Source: Mariniblastus sp. (GTDB taxonomy: Bacteria > Planctomycetota > Planctomycetia > Pirellulales > Pirellulaceae). Taken from it: DNA of 64,000 nt. Positions within the stretch are counted from its first letter, which is position 1, and every line of letters starts with the position of its first letter. A program made the translations under genes and the position numbers. Below are positions 54,041 through 62,983 of this stretch, one piece after another. The stretch covers positions 1-64,000 of the forward strand of contig JABACA010000004.1 in assembly GCA_014237975.1 (NCBI GenBank). Direction: 5' to 3'. Below the pieces are notes generated by a model. It did no database searches. It worked only from the letters and a program-made list of their open reading frames with translations, and had not been told where the DNA came from.

Positions 54041-54509
54041 CAAAAACGCTCCAGAGATATCAGTGCCGACATGATTTCGGCATGATTATCCATCAGCGTG
54101 AAATGGCCCACGCTAGCGCAAAAAAAAGTCACAGCATGTCGCTCCGTCGTCATGCTATGACTTCTATCCTGACACGGGACAATCCATGTCCCGCCCTCCC
54201 GGCATGGGCATTAGACGTTATCGTCCTGTCAAATTGATTTAATCAAGTCATTTACAACAAATTAACGATTCGCCCAGAAAATCGTTAAAGCAGCTACAAA
54301 TTCAAGCGTCTTTGTATCGTTGGCCACCAAACAGCTGGCAAACTTTACTGGCAATAACGAAAAAACCAATCGGTCCGTCACTTGGCAGCGACCGTTTGAT
54401 TGGCCAAAATTTTTTTGACGATTCGCCTTGGTACGCGCGGACAAAAGCTTTTACCAGCCGCTGCCTGCAGCCTGGACGGATAGAACAGGGACGATTCCGG
54501 GAAGCAACC
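54041..54509. other. Intergenic region before the UvrC-like gene
   Basis: 469 bases. Contains two adjacent hairpins: one at 54127-54162, flanked by eight A on its left, and CGGGACA (54175-54181) with TGTCCCG (54187-54193) around ATCCA. No supported coding frame. Confidence 0.5.
54120..54162 (-). terminator. Orphan minus-strand intrinsic terminator
   Basis: Read leftward, AGTCATAGCATG (54162-54151) pairs with CATGCTGTGACT (54138-54127) with one mismatch, followed by eight T (54127-54120). No leftward gene is annotated upstream (to the right), so it may end an unannotated small RNA. Confidence 0.6.
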
Positions 54510-55748
54510 ATGAGCACGTTGATCACGCGATCCAAACGATTTACCAGCTTTGGTCCGTCGATCCTCATTCGTCAGACGCGAGGCCTTCTCAGAGGTAGCC
54601 AGATTCCACGAGAACGGCTGGCAGCGCGGCAGATGTTGCGTGACAAGTGCCCGACACTACCGGGTGTCTACGGTTGGCTGGATTCCAACCGCCACCTGGT
54701 TTACGTCGGAAAGTCCAAATCGCTTCGCAGTCGCCTGCTGTCCTACTTTGCCAAGACTCCATCGGACAACAAGATGGTTCGCATCCGCCAAACTAGTGAA
54801 ACGCTGGTTTGGGAACCCATTTCCAACGAGTTGCTGGCATTGATTCGCGAGCAGGAACTGATCCATCGCTGGCGTCCTGATTTCAACCGTCAAGGACAAC
54901 CGAACCGAATGCAACCAGCATTCGTCTGTATCAGCCATTCCCCTGCACCCAATGCTTACCTGTCACGGAAAACTTCACCCCGAGCAAGTCTCGCCTTTGG
55001 GCCGATCGCGGGTACCAGGCGATTGCGATTGGCGATCGAGAGCCTGAACCACGAATTCCAGCTGAGAGACTGCGCCGACAAAACCCATTTTAAATTCAAT
55101 GACCAGCTCCAATTATTTGGAAATTCATTTACCGCCCAATGTATTCGACACGAGTTGGGAACGTGTCCGGCACCTTGTGCCGCCTACTGCAGCACAGGCG
55201 AGTATCAACAACGGGTCGAGCGGCTACACGATTTCCTGGCAGGCCGAGACCGGCGCCTGCTCGATCAATTGAAAGCAAGGATGAATGCCGCGGCAAAGAA
55301 CCAGTCATTCGAGCAGGCCGCCAACATCCGCGACCACCTGGATCATCTATCGTGGTTGGATCGCCGCCTGAATGGACTCCGGATGAGCGAGGAGGTCTTG
55401 GACGGGGTCCTTCAAATCGAAGCTCGCAAGGACCGCTTGGCATGGCTCGTGTTACGACAGGGAAAACTGGTTCAGAGCATCGCCTACCATGCCAATCGAC
55501 CTGACCGGGCTCAGGCGGCAATGGAAACTTTGACGGAAATAGCCAACCGCCGGAAGGAGATTCCCAGCACCCGTTTGGATATCAGCTTGCAATTACTGAT
55601 CGTGTCATGGTTTAGAAAGCACCCGCATTACCGCCGCCAAATCATCGGTTTCGAGCAGGCGATCGAATCCTGCCGGCGATGCCTGCAAGCCGGGCTCAAC
55701 TCGCCTGTTGAGAGGCCAAGGCAGGCGGTTTGGGCAGATTTCTCCTAA
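54510..55748 (+). CDS. UvrC-like GIY-YIG protein without the C-terminal nuclease
   Basis: 412 residues. GIY-YIG nuclease domain at about 45-125 with GVY (52-54), YVG (65-67), an Arg pair in SLRSRL and a Glu in ISNELLALIREQ. A Cys cluster C-x7-C-x3-C-x3-C (Cys211, 219, 223, 227) resembles the UvrC iron-sulfur ligands. A UVR-like helical pair lies at about 250-285, followed by about 110 unassigned residues. The RNase H-like second nuclease and HhH region of UvrC (about 600 aa) are missing. It may make only the 3' incision, like Cho, or act with another nuclease. ATG 54510 chosen from GGGAAG upstream. Confidence 0.8.
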   Translation: MSTLITRSKRFTSFGPSILIRQTRGLLRGSQIPRERLAARQMLRDKCPTLPGVYGWLDSNRHLVYVGKSKSLRSRLLSYFAKTPSDNKMVRIRQTSETLVWEPISNELLALIREQELIHRWRPDFNRQGQPNRMQPAFVCISHSPAPNAYLSRKTSPRASLAFGPIAGTRRLRLAIESLNHEFQLRDCADKTHFKFNDQLQLFGNSFTAQCIRHELGTCPAPCAAYCSTGEYQQRVERLHDFLAGRDRRLLDQLKARMNAAAKNQSFEQAANIRDHLDHLSWLDRRLNGLRMSEEVLDGVLQIEARKDRLAWLVLRQGKLVQSIAYHANRPDRAQAAMETLTEIANRRKEIPSTRLDISLQLLIVSWFRKHPHYRRQIIGFEQAIESCRRCLQAGLNSPVERPRQAVWADFS

Positions 55749-55853
55749 AAACTAGCCGTTGTAAAATGGCCATGCCTTGGTATACTTTCGACTTCGTTTC
55801 TAGTGATATACGGGCGTAATCGTCAGAACTCAGAGTTGGGATCAGGTGCAGCA

Positions 55854-56114
55854 ATGGCACGCGTTTGTGAAATATGTGGTAAGCGAGCTCAAATGGGAAA
55901 CTCGGTGGAAACACGGGGTAAAGCCAAGTATTTGGGTGGTGTTGGTACGAAAATCACAGGGATCGCCCGCCGCCAGTTCCGACCCAACCTGCAGCGGGTC
56001 CGTGTCGCGACGCCCGAAGGTGGCGCCAAGTCAATTAAAGTTTGCACCCAATGCATCCGCAGTGGTTCGGTTCGCAAGGCCGTCAAACAAAAGCCATTCA
56101 AACTGCCCGGCTAG
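55854..56114 (+). CDS. rpmB: 50S ribosomal protein L28
   Basis: 86 residues. It starts MARVCEICGKRAQMGN; two Cys pairs (CEIC and CTQC) form a zinc ribbon, the zinc-binding version of L28. RRQFRPNLQRVRV is the conserved rRNA-contacting segment. ATG 55854 follows an AGGT-type site. It lies just upstream of gatC with a 42-base gap, probably co-transcribed. Confidence 0.95.
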   Translation: MARVCEICGKRAQMGNSVETRGKAKYLGGVGTKITGIARRQFRPNLQRVRVATPEGGAKSIKVCTQCIRSGSVRKAVKQKPFKLPG

Positions 56115-56156
56115 TCGCCCGGCCAGTCTCCGCGGGTCAATGGATACGGTGACTCG

Positions 56157-56471
56157 ATGGTTCGTTCCCAAGAACGTTTTTCCGCAGAACATACTGCCCG
56201 GCTTGCGCGAATCGATTTGAATTCGGAGCAACTTGAAAACGTCCAGCTCGAATTGGAACAACTGCTGGAATTTGTTGGGCAAATCGATCAACTGAAATTG
56301 GATGGCGTTGAGCCCTTTTTTGGAATCAGTTCGACCGACAATCCGATGCGTTCTGACGAGATTCAACCGAGTTGTCCACGACCGGAAGTCCTTCGCAATG
56401 CTCCCCAAACCGACGGCGAACACTACCTGGTTCCGCCCGTGTTTGGCAAACAGGACTCCCAGGAGGGTTAA
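56157..56471 (+). CDS. gatC: Asp-tRNA(Asn)/Glu-tRNA(Gln) amidotransferase subunit C
   Basis: 104 residues. Conserved elements: TARLARIDLNSEQL at the N-terminus, LEFVGQIDQLKLDGVEP in the centre and the DEIQP segment with LRNAPQTDGEHYLVPPV at the end. It stabilises the GatA-GatB interface. The stop abuts the gatA start (TAA then ATG). First gene of gatCAB. Confidence 0.94.
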   Translation: MVRSQERFSAEHTARLARIDLNSEQLENVQLELEQLLEFVGQIDQLKLDGVEPFFGISSTDNPMRSDEIQPSCPRPEVLRNAPQTDGEHYLVPPVFGKQDSQEG

Positions 56472-57926
56472 ATGGATCTCTCCTCGTTCTCGGCTTATCA
56501 GTTACTCGAATTACTGAATCAGCAGGAACTCAGCTCAGTCGATTGCGTCGACTATTTCTTGAAGCAAATTGAAAACAGGAACCCGGATCTCAACGCCTTT
56601 GCTGCATTGGCGGCCGAATCTGCATTGGAACAAGCCCAGGCGATTGACCGTCGACGGCAAAAGGGAGAAGCGGTGGGACCGCTGGCTGGTTTACCGGTCG
56701 CCGTCAAGGATGGGATATGTACGCAAGGGATCCGGACCACTGCCGGATCGCGAATGTTGGAACAATTCGTTCCTTTCTATAACGCGACCGCCGTACAACG
56801 ACTGCTGGAAGCCGATGCGATCCTGATCGGCAAAACCATGATGGACGAATTTGGGATGGGGAGTTCAACGGAGAACCCGCATTACGGCAATACCCGTAAT
56901 CCCTGGGATCTTCAACGGGTTCCCGGTGGTTCCAGCGGTGGTTCGGCAGCCGCGATTGCGGGGGGGATGGCTCCTTTGGCTTTGGGGTCCGACACCGGTG
57001 GATCGATTCGACAGCCGGCCGCTTTTTGTGGACTTACAGGACTGAAACCTACCTATGGTCGGGTCAGTCGATACGGGCTGATTGCGTACGCCAGCAGCCT
57101 GGAACAAATTGGTCCCCTGGCCTGGACCGCCCAGGACGCAGCGCTGATGCTACGCGTCTGCGCGGGGCAGGACGCCTGTGATTCCACGTCGGCAACCAGA
57201 GCCGTTGACGACTATGCCAGTGAAATCGAATCGCCGATCAACGGTATGCGGATTGGAATTTGCCGTGACCAGCTGGGGAAAGGACTTGCTCCCGAAATCG
57301 AATCGGCCATCGAACAGGCAGTGAGTGTGCTGGAGTCGCTCGGCGCAACATTTGTCGACATCACCCTGCCGAACTCGTCCCATGCCGTACCCGCTTATTA
57401 TGTGATTGCCCCCTGCGAGGCGAGTGCCAACTTGGCCCGCTTTGACGGCGTTCGATATACAAAGCGGGCAGATTCAACTGAACTGGACCAGATGTATAGC
57501 AAAACTCGCTCGGATTACTTCGGCCAGGAAGTCAAACGCCGGATACTTCTGGGAACGTTTGCACTCAGTTCGGGGTATTACGACCAATACTATATTCGCG
57601 CATCCAAAATACGAAGGCTGATCCAACAGGATTTCGACAGGGCGCTGAACGAAGTCGATGTAATCCTTGGTCCAACCACACCTAGCACGGCGTTCAAGAT
57701 TGGCCAATGGGTAGACGATCCGTTGTCCATGTACCTGGCCGATGTTTATACCGTCGCAGCCAACCTGGCCGGGCTCCCAGCCATTTCGATCGCGGGCGGG
57801 GTTGATTCGAACGATCTGCCAATCGGATTGCAATTGCAGGGTCGTCCCTTTGGCGAGGCAGCTTTGCTGAGGGTTGCCCACCAATTTCAATCGCAAACCG
57901 ATTTCCATACCCGGAGACCCAACTGA
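56472..57926 (+). CDS. gatA: Asp-tRNA(Asn)/Glu-tRNA(Gln) amidotransferase subunit A
   Basis: 484 residues, amidase signature family. Catalytic triad Lys79 (VAVKDG), Ser154 (GGSSGGS) and Ser178 ([15 protein letters not shown]), at the same numbers as characterised GatA. It releases ammonia from glutamine and channels it to GatB for amidation of misacylated tRNA. It overlaps gatB by one base (TGATG). Confidence 0.97.
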   Translation: MDLSSFSAYQLLELLNQQELSSVDCVDYFLKQIENRNPDLNAFAALAAESALEQAQAIDRRRQKGEAVGPLAGLPVAVKDGICTQGIRTTAGSRMLEQFVPFYNATAVQRLLEADAILIGKTMMDEFGMGSSTENPHYGNTRNPWDLQRVPGGSSGGSAAAIAGGMAPLALGSDTGGSIRQPAAFCGLTGLKPTYGRVSRYGLIAYASSLEQIGPLAWTAQDAALMLRVCAGQDACDSTSATRAVDDYASEIESPINGMRIGICRDQLGKGLAPEIESAIEQAVSVLESLGATFVDITLPNSSHAVPAYYVIAPCEASANLARFDGVRYTKRADSTELDQMYSKTRSDYFGQEVKRRILLGTFALSSGYYDQYYIRASKIRRLIQQDFDRALNEVDVILGPTTPSTAFKIGQWVDDPLSMYLADVYTVAANLAGLPAISIAGGVDSNDLPIGLQLQGRPFGEAALLRVAHQFQSQTDFHTRRPN

Positions 57927-59395
57927 TGTCGTTCGAGCAAACGACCATAATAGGGCTGGAAGTTCACGTGCAGTTAAAAACACGGAGTAAGTTGTTTTGC
58001 AGCTGTACGACGCTGTTTGGTGCCTCACCCAATACGCACACCTGCCCGGTTTGCATGGGCGCTCCGGGTGCGCTGCCAGTACTCAATCGACAGGCGATGG
58101 ACCTGGCGATCAAGACCGGGCTGGCACTCAATTGTCGAATCGAGACGGCGACAAAATGGGATCGCAAAAATTACTTTTATCCTGATCTTCCCAAAGGATA
58201 CCAGATCAGCCAATTGGATCGGCCGATCTGTTCTAACGGGTACTTGGATTTAATTGATCCCGAAGCTCAATTTGCCGATCGGCGGGTCGAAATCGAGCGC
58301 GCCCACCTGGAGGAGGATGCGGGCAAGAGCAGCCATGATGAAACACAAATGGGCGGTGAATCGAAAATCGACTTGAATCGCGCCGGCACACCCTTATTGG
58401 AAATCGTAACCCGGCCCAACTTGAGATCGGGCATGGAAGCCAAGGCATTTCTGACGGAACTGAAACTGATCCTGTCCAATCTTAATGTCTCCGATTGCAA
58501 CATGCAGGAAGGCAGTTTAAGAGTCGACGCCAACGTGAACCTGCATCTTACAAAAGAGGACCAAAGAATTGCGACACCGATCGCTGAAATAAAAAACCTT
58601 AACAGTTTTCGGGGTGTCCAACGGGCGATCGACTTTGAGTCCGACCGCCAACGCAAACAATGGAACAACGACGGCCTCACCATCGACCAAGCGGCAAAAC
58701 AAACGCGGGGATGGGATGACGAATCGGGCCAGACCATTTTACAACGGACCAAAGAAGATTCTGCTGACTACCGGTATTTCCCCGATCCCGACCTGGTCGT
58801 AATCCATACCACGTCCCAACAGATTGAAGCGATCAACTCGGAAATCAGGCCCTTACCCTCGGCCCGCAGAGCCAGTTTGATGTCGGATTTTTCGTTATCG
58901 GCTTACGATGCTGGCGTTTTGGTACACCAGGGGGATCCATTTGTCGATTTTTTCGAGACAATCGCCCGCCATATCGGTGACGGAAAACTGGTCAGCAACT
59001 GGCTGCAACAGGAGGTCCTCCGTTACCTCAACGAAAAACAAACGGACATCGATCATTTCCCGGTCTCAGAGGAACAATTCATTGCCCTTCTGGAACGGAT
59101 CAAGGAGGGCAAGTTGGACACATCGCGTGGCAAGAACGTGATGGAATTGATGATGGAAGAACGGCTTAGCATGGAACAATCGCTGGAGCGGCTAGGCATT
59201 GAATCTCTCGACTCCGAAGAATTGGCTGCCATTTGCCAACAAGTAATCGAAGAAAACCCGGACATTATCCAACAGATAAGAAACGGAAATGACAAAGCGA
59301 TAGGAAACTTGATCGGAAAAGCCAAGACTATCAACCGCAACGTCGAGCCGGGTTTGGTGCGCAAACAAATCCTGACCTTTATCAAAAACGGTTAA
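57926..59395 (+). CDS. gatB: Asp-tRNA(Asn)/Glu-tRNA(Gln) amidotransferase subunit B
   Basis: 489 residues. Kinase-amidase core with IIGLEVHVQLKTRSKLFC, NTHTCPVCMGAPGALPVLN (Cys metal ligands), YFYPDLPKGYQISQ, and HLEEDAGK. The C-terminal YqeY-like tail domain is intact (EENPDIIQQIRNGNDKAIGNLIGKA). It activates Asp-tRNA-Asn or Glu-tRNA-Gln and accepts ammonia from GatA. Since glnS is also in this window, the Asn route is the likelier use. Confidence 0.97.
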   Translation: MSFEQTTIIGLEVHVQLKTRSKLFCSCTTLFGASPNTHTCPVCMGAPGALPVLNRQAMDLAIKTGLALNCRIETATKWDRKNYFYPDLPKGYQISQLDRPICSNGYLDLIDPEAQFADRRVEIERAHLEEDAGKSSHDETQMGGESKIDLNRAGTPLLEIVTRPNLRSGMEAKAFLTELKLILSNLNVSDCNMQEGSLRVDANVNLHLTKEDQRIATPIAEIKNLNSFRGVQRAIDFESDRQRKQWNNDGLTIDQAAKQTRGWDDESGQTILQRTKEDSADYRYFPDPDLVVIHTTSQQIEAINSEIRPLPSARRASLMSDFSLSAYDAGVLVHQGDPFVDFFETIARHIGDGKLVSNWLQQEVLRYLNEKQTDIDHFPVSEEQFIALLERIKEGKLDTSRGKNVMELMMEERLSMEQSLERLGIESLDSEELAAICQQVIEENPDIIQQIRNGNDKAIGNLIGKAKTINRNVEPGLVRKQILTFIKNG

Positions 59396-59591
59396 ACCGC
59401 TCAGCCAATAATCGATGCCAGCTTGATCCAGTGGCAAATCACCCAAGACGGCCAACCCTGCTACAAGAAATCAAACTTGCATGGTCCCTGAAGATCGATC
59501 AAACTAGTTGGCGTCACCACTTGATGATATTGCAGCACATGGTTGTTGGGGTCATCAAATTCATGGGAACTGCGTTGGGGCACCCACCGTT

Positions 59592-59596
59592 GGAGG
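59592..59596 (+). promoter_or_regulatory. Ribosome binding site fixing a TTG start
   Basis: GGAGG 7 bases before TTG 59604. The next in-frame ATG, at 59616, would be 19 bases away, so TTG is preferred. Confidence 0.6.
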
Positions 59597-59603
59597 TCAA
59601 GCA

Positions 59604-59891
59604 TTGCCACACTGCATGGAGGGACAGGTAACTGCCATCGGCCAGAACGGCAGCCTGGTAACCAATATCCGAGAAGAACAACTGGCAGACGCCCCGCGCG
59701 ACGATCGTATTTCAGTCGAGTTTGCCGGACACCAAACGTTTGGTCTTTTTGACCTTTCCCACGATCAACCCGAATCCACCCTGGTTGCCAAACTGGGCGA
59801 TACGGCAACGGTCGAAATTGAGATTGTCGGGCTTAGCCTCAGCGAACTGCTGGGAATTGAAATAGGTGAGCCTGTCAAGATCCGCTGGTGA
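59604..59891 (+). CDS. Orphan C-terminal domain of SAM hydroxide adenosyltransferase type
   Basis: 95 residues. The pattern GQVTAIGQNGSLVTNI then a STLVAKLGDTATVEIEIVG stretch and LLGIEIGEPVKIRW matches the C-terminal beta-barrel domain of the DUF62/SAM hydroxide adenosyltransferase family (usual G-V-x-x-I-D-x-F-G-N-L-I-T-N-I), but the roughly 150-residue N-terminal catalytic domain is absent upstream. Here Asn/Gly replace the usual Phe-Gly-Asn residues. It probably folds alone; a function independent of SAM hydrolysis is inferred. It follows gatB by 208 bases. Assignment is by pattern memory. Confidence 0.55.
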   Translation: MPHCMEGQVTAIGQNGSLVTNIREEQLADAPRDDRISVEFAGHQTFGLFDLSHDQPESTLVAKLGDTATVEIEIVGLSLSELLGIEIGEPVKIRW

Positions 59892-59908
59892 ATCAAGGGC
59901 AGCTTGCT

Positions 59909-60367
59909 CTACCGCTTAGCTTGATTGACACCTTTTCGTCGCGCCTCTTTTGCCAGCCGAAACGCCTCGTCTTCACCGAACACACCGACTGCAAATGACC
60001 GGGTTCTCCGGTGTCCATGCCCATCGGTCCATTGGGCAACCCAAAACCAGTAATGAAATTCGTAGTCACCGCGAAGGTCCACTTGTTTTTGCCTGCGAAC
60101 CCCCACGATGCCGGACCGATTTCGCACGGAGGGTTTTCGAGCCAATTCCCTGACAGAATATTTACGAGAAGCCTCTTCCAAACCATCCCGGTAATGCTTG
60201 GCCGCCAACAACGCTTTGCGTTGACCGCCAAACCGGTTGTCAGCAAAATACTTGGTGGTTGTCTTACCGCGTCGTTGAATGCGAACTTGCCAACCGCCGT
60301 AAACCCTCCCAGCTCCACTTTTTGTTTCTGTACGGCTGATATTGCGCTTAGGATTTTTGCGGGCCAC
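59909..60367 (-). CDS. Tandem AP2/ERF-like domain protein
   Basis: 152 residues, strongly basic. Two AP2-like three-strand-plus-helix units: about 20-62 (GRVYGGWQVRIQRRGKTTTK, then KALLAAKHYRD) and about 83-148 (SGIVGVRRQKQ, FWVAQWTDGHGHRRTRSF, DEAFRLAKEARR). AP2 domains bind DNA in plant factors and in bacterial/phage HNH endonucleases; here no nuclease domain is visible. GTG start at 60367 without a clear ribosome site. Another frame spans nearly the same interval (59893-60384) but lacks the pattern. It is convergent with the preceding 95-aa gene. Confidence 0.7.
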   Translation of the reverse strand: MARKNPKRNISRTETKSGAGRVYGGWQVRIQRRGKTTTKYFADNRFGGQRKALLAAKHYRDGLEEASRKYSVRELARKPSVRNRSGIVGVRRQKQVDLRGDYEFHYWFWVAQWTDGHGHRRTRSFAVGVFGEDEAFRLAKEARRKGVNQAKR

Positions 60368-60452
60368 GACAAATCAAAATTCAAGAACGTAACGGGTTAC
60401 TGAAATTCCGATCGGGATCAATCGCACGATTACCTGGAAGACCGAAAAACGA

Positions 60453-61466
60453 TCATTGTGACGCAGCACGAAAACCGCTGGGACCACCCGAAATTAACTT
60501 GCCGAATTGTAACGGCCAGGTCGCGATTTGAAATCCCTTTTCCCGCAGGCGAGTTTTGAGCAATGGCAGATCGTCGTAGGAATCGGGGTAAACCCACAGC
60601 GAGACAGTCGTGCGGCCGGGTTTCAAGCGATCTAATCGGTTCGAAAAATCGGAACCGGTTGAAAGTGCCTTGGTCATCAATTCACCCGTTTGACCCGAAA
60701 GCGGCCTCAAAACGAAATGGTCAAAATCAGTGACCCGACGGTCGACCGTTCCCATCTCGGTAGCGACTTTGACAATCCGCGATGCCAGCTGGTACTGCAG
60801 TCGAAATTCTCCGATCGGTCCCACGGTCTCATAAGTATTACTGGACAGCAGCAACTTCTCGGCTTTCACCTTCCATTCCGACTTCATTTTACCAATCAGT
60901 TCGTCCATGGGAACGAAAGTGATCCGCCCATCCATTAATTGGAAATGCACTTCATTGGTAAAAACGGTTTTTGCAATCGGCGCCGGAAAGTGTTCAATCT
61001 TTTCGATTTTGGTTTTCTCATTGGATTGAACCGCATTCATTTTTTTGCGGGTTGAGGCGAATTGGTATTTCAAATGGTCCAATTTAGCCTCGGCGTTGAG
61101 TCTTACATTCTCAGATTCCGTATTGTCCTGGTTTCTTTTTTCCAACTCCCGTTTTGCCATCGATATTTGGACCAGCATGGATTGTCGCCGTTTTCGCAAA
61201 CGTTCGACCATGGATGAATGAGTATCAATCTTTTGCTCTAATTCATGGTTTTCCAACTGCCTGCTTTTTGCCTCCCAAGCCGTGGAGTCCAATTTCTTTT
61301 GCAGGTTTTCAACCGCTTGCAGTTGTTCCGTATCACTGGTTTGACTCGTCCAGGAGGACTGGGCTTGAGCACCCACTAAAACGACCAAAATGACCAGGAT
61401 GCCTACCAGGTTGGCAACGATATCCAGAAAGGAGTCCTGGCCAGCATTGAGATCGCGCGCCTTCAT
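60453..61466 (-). CDS. Single-pass coiled-coil envelope protein (third gene of motor-like operon)
   Basis: 337 residues. Short cytoplasmic N-terminus (MKARDLNAGQDSFLDIVANL) and a helix at about 17-35 (VGILVILVVLVGAQ) reminiscent of ExbD/TolR-like topology. A coiled coil spans about 45-150 and a periplasmic domain of about 185 residues follows, with no OmpA or peptidoglycan motif recognised. It starts in the stop of the preceding gene (TAATG) with AAGGAG 8 bases upstream. It shares the DSFLDIVANL-type entry and architecture with the upstream gene, suggesting partner subunits. Confidence 0.65.
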   Translation of the reverse strand: MKARDLNAGQDSFLDIVANLVGILVILVVLVGAQAQSSWTSQTSDTEQLQAVENLQKKLDSTAWEAKSRQLENHELEQKIDTHSSMVERLRKRRQSMLVQISMAKRELEKRNQDNTESENVRLNAEAKLDHLKYQFASTRKKMNAVQSNEKTKIEKIEHFPAPIAKTVFTNEVHFQLMDGRITFVPMDELIGKMKSEWKVKAEKLLLSSNTYETVGPIGEFRLQYQLASRIVKVATEMGTVDRRVTDFDHFVLRPLSGQTGELMTKALSTGSDFSNRLDRLKPGRTTVSLWVYPDSYDDLPLLKTRLREKGFQIATWPLQFGKLISGGPSGFRAASQ

Positions 61467-62983
61467 TAATCAGCTCCTTCAATGGCCAGACCGCTGCCTT
61501 CCAGCAGCCATAACAACTCTTCCATGCGAGCTTCTGCTCCAGGGGCTACGGTAAACCTCAATTCGGGAATCCAATAACCATTGGCACCGGTGACACCCCA
61601 CGATTCGATCATCCTCCAAATCTCGTCGACCATTGTATCAACTGCCAAAACCATATTCGTACCGATTTTGACTCGTACCCGCTTGTTAGACTGGCTTTTT
61701 GTTTCAAAAGTAATTTCGTCACTGGAACAATAAACCCGAATCGGGCGACGGTAACCGACAGCTCCCGCAGTCATTGACGGCAGCGCCCAATTTTCTCCGC
61801 GCTGCGAAGCGAGGCTTGTGCCATTTCCTTTTCCACTCGGTTGGCTTTCTGGTCCGTCCTGACCACCTTCTTGACCGGCATTTTGCTGTCGCGAGAACCC
61901 CTTGCCTTTGGCAGCTTGATCCCCCGGACGACCGGAAGCCTGCCCAGTTGATGAGCCGCCACCCATGTCTCCAGCCTGATTTACAAATCCGCCGTATTGA
62001 CTGGACGCTCTCAAACCGGGTGCAACCGCCATTGGTTCCTGCCGTCGTTTGGCTGCCATTAAAGCTAATCGATAGTCCATCAGCTTGTGCTGTTCCCTGA
62101 TCGACTGTTCCACAGCCTTTCGAACTGCCTCGGCCAGTTGTTTGTCGGATTCCCCAAAATCCAGTTTCTTTTTCTCGGAAATCAGTTCATACCCAAACTC
62201 GTCATCCCATCCACGCATCGCGTGACGCGCACGTGAATAGGATTCAGCCCCGTCGGGACGAACCACCAGGAGCGGGTAGGGGCTGCCCACCGACACATTC
62301 AAATCGTATCGCAGATAGTATTCGCGAACCGCGACCAGCGCCGCATCCAACGGGTTTTGCTCGGTGACGGGGACAGCAAAATCCTGCAGATCGATTACAA
62401 CGTCATGGGGCTGTATGATTAGTTTGTTTTCACGACATTCAATGTAGATAGGTATTCGCAAGTTACCGCTAGCGCCGTCATAGGGAACGATAGAGTACAT
62501 AACGGGCTGGTTACTGCTCGCCTGTTTCTGCTGCTGTTCCAGTTCTGCAACCGCGGTGGCCAACTGCATTTCCAATTCGGCAACCTGCAGATGGATTGAT
62601 TCCAGCTTGATGTCGTGCGCCACTTCGTCTTGGCGTTCGAGCTGCCTTGCAATGATCACGGCTTGTTCGTTCAAGCTGGAAATTTCATTTTCCAGGTGGG
62701 TTCTGATGTCCCGCACACTTCGTAAACGTTCCACCAGTTCCGGACGTATTTCGCCAAGGCCTGCCGATCGCACCAGCTCAAGATCCAACTGGGAATTGAG
62801 TTCGTCGATCTGTTTTTCGACCTGTTCCCGGTCGATATCGTTGGCTTTCTTAGCACTTTCGTCAGCCGCTTTGACCGCCAGGACAAGAAGGATGAACAGC
62901 ACGCCGAAGGTACAAATCAGGACGGCGAGAAAAGGAAACAGTGAAACCTCAGGGGTTTCGCGGCGGCGACCTAGACGTCTCAT
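61466..62983 (-). CDS. Single-pass coiled-coil envelope protein (second gene of motor-like operon)
   Basis: 505 residues. Short basic N-terminus with PEVSLFPFLAVLICTFGVLFILLVLAV (helix about 13-38; ExbD-like PxxxFxFLxxLxxxFG), coiled coil about 45-155, a globular region about 160-275, a Gly/Ser/Gln-rich linker about 335-395, and a C-terminal domain about 405-505. It overlaps the channel gene upstream by ATGA. Together with its neighbour it looks like the TolR/ExbD-position subunits of a proton-driven complex. Confidence 0.65.
   Translation of the reverse strand: MRRLGRRRETPEVSLFPFLAVLICTFGVLFILLVLAVKAADESAKKANDIDREQVEKQIDELNSQLDLELVRSAGLGEIRPELVERLRSVRDIRTHLENEISSLNEQAVIIARQLERQDEVAHDIKLESIHLQVAELEMQLATAVAELEQQQKQASSNQPVMYSIVPYDGASGNLRIPIYIECRENKLIIQPHDVVIDLQDFAVPVTEQNPLDAALVAVREYYLRYDLNVSVGSPYPLLVVRPDGAESYSRARHAMRGWDDEFGYELISEKKKLDFGESDKQLAEAVRKAVEQSIREQHKLMDYRLALMAAKRRQEPMAVAPGLRASSQYGGFVNQAGDMGGGSSTGQASGRPGDQAAKGKGFSRQQNAGQEGGQDGPESQPSGKGNGTSLASQRGENWALPSMTAGAVGYRRPIRVYCSSDEITFETKSQSNKRVRVKIGTNMVLAVDTMVDEIWRMIESWGVTGANGYWIPELRFTVAPGAEARMEELLWLLEGSGLAIEGAD

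Noticed and set aside
53731..54153. Leftward frame over the zinc-ribbon gene
   Set aside because: Opposite-strand shadow of a supported membrane protein with no motif of its own.
59893..60384. Alternative leftward frame of 163 codons over the AP2-like gene
   Set aside because: It lacks the two repeated AP2-like units and has no better start; the other frame has a clear domain pattern.
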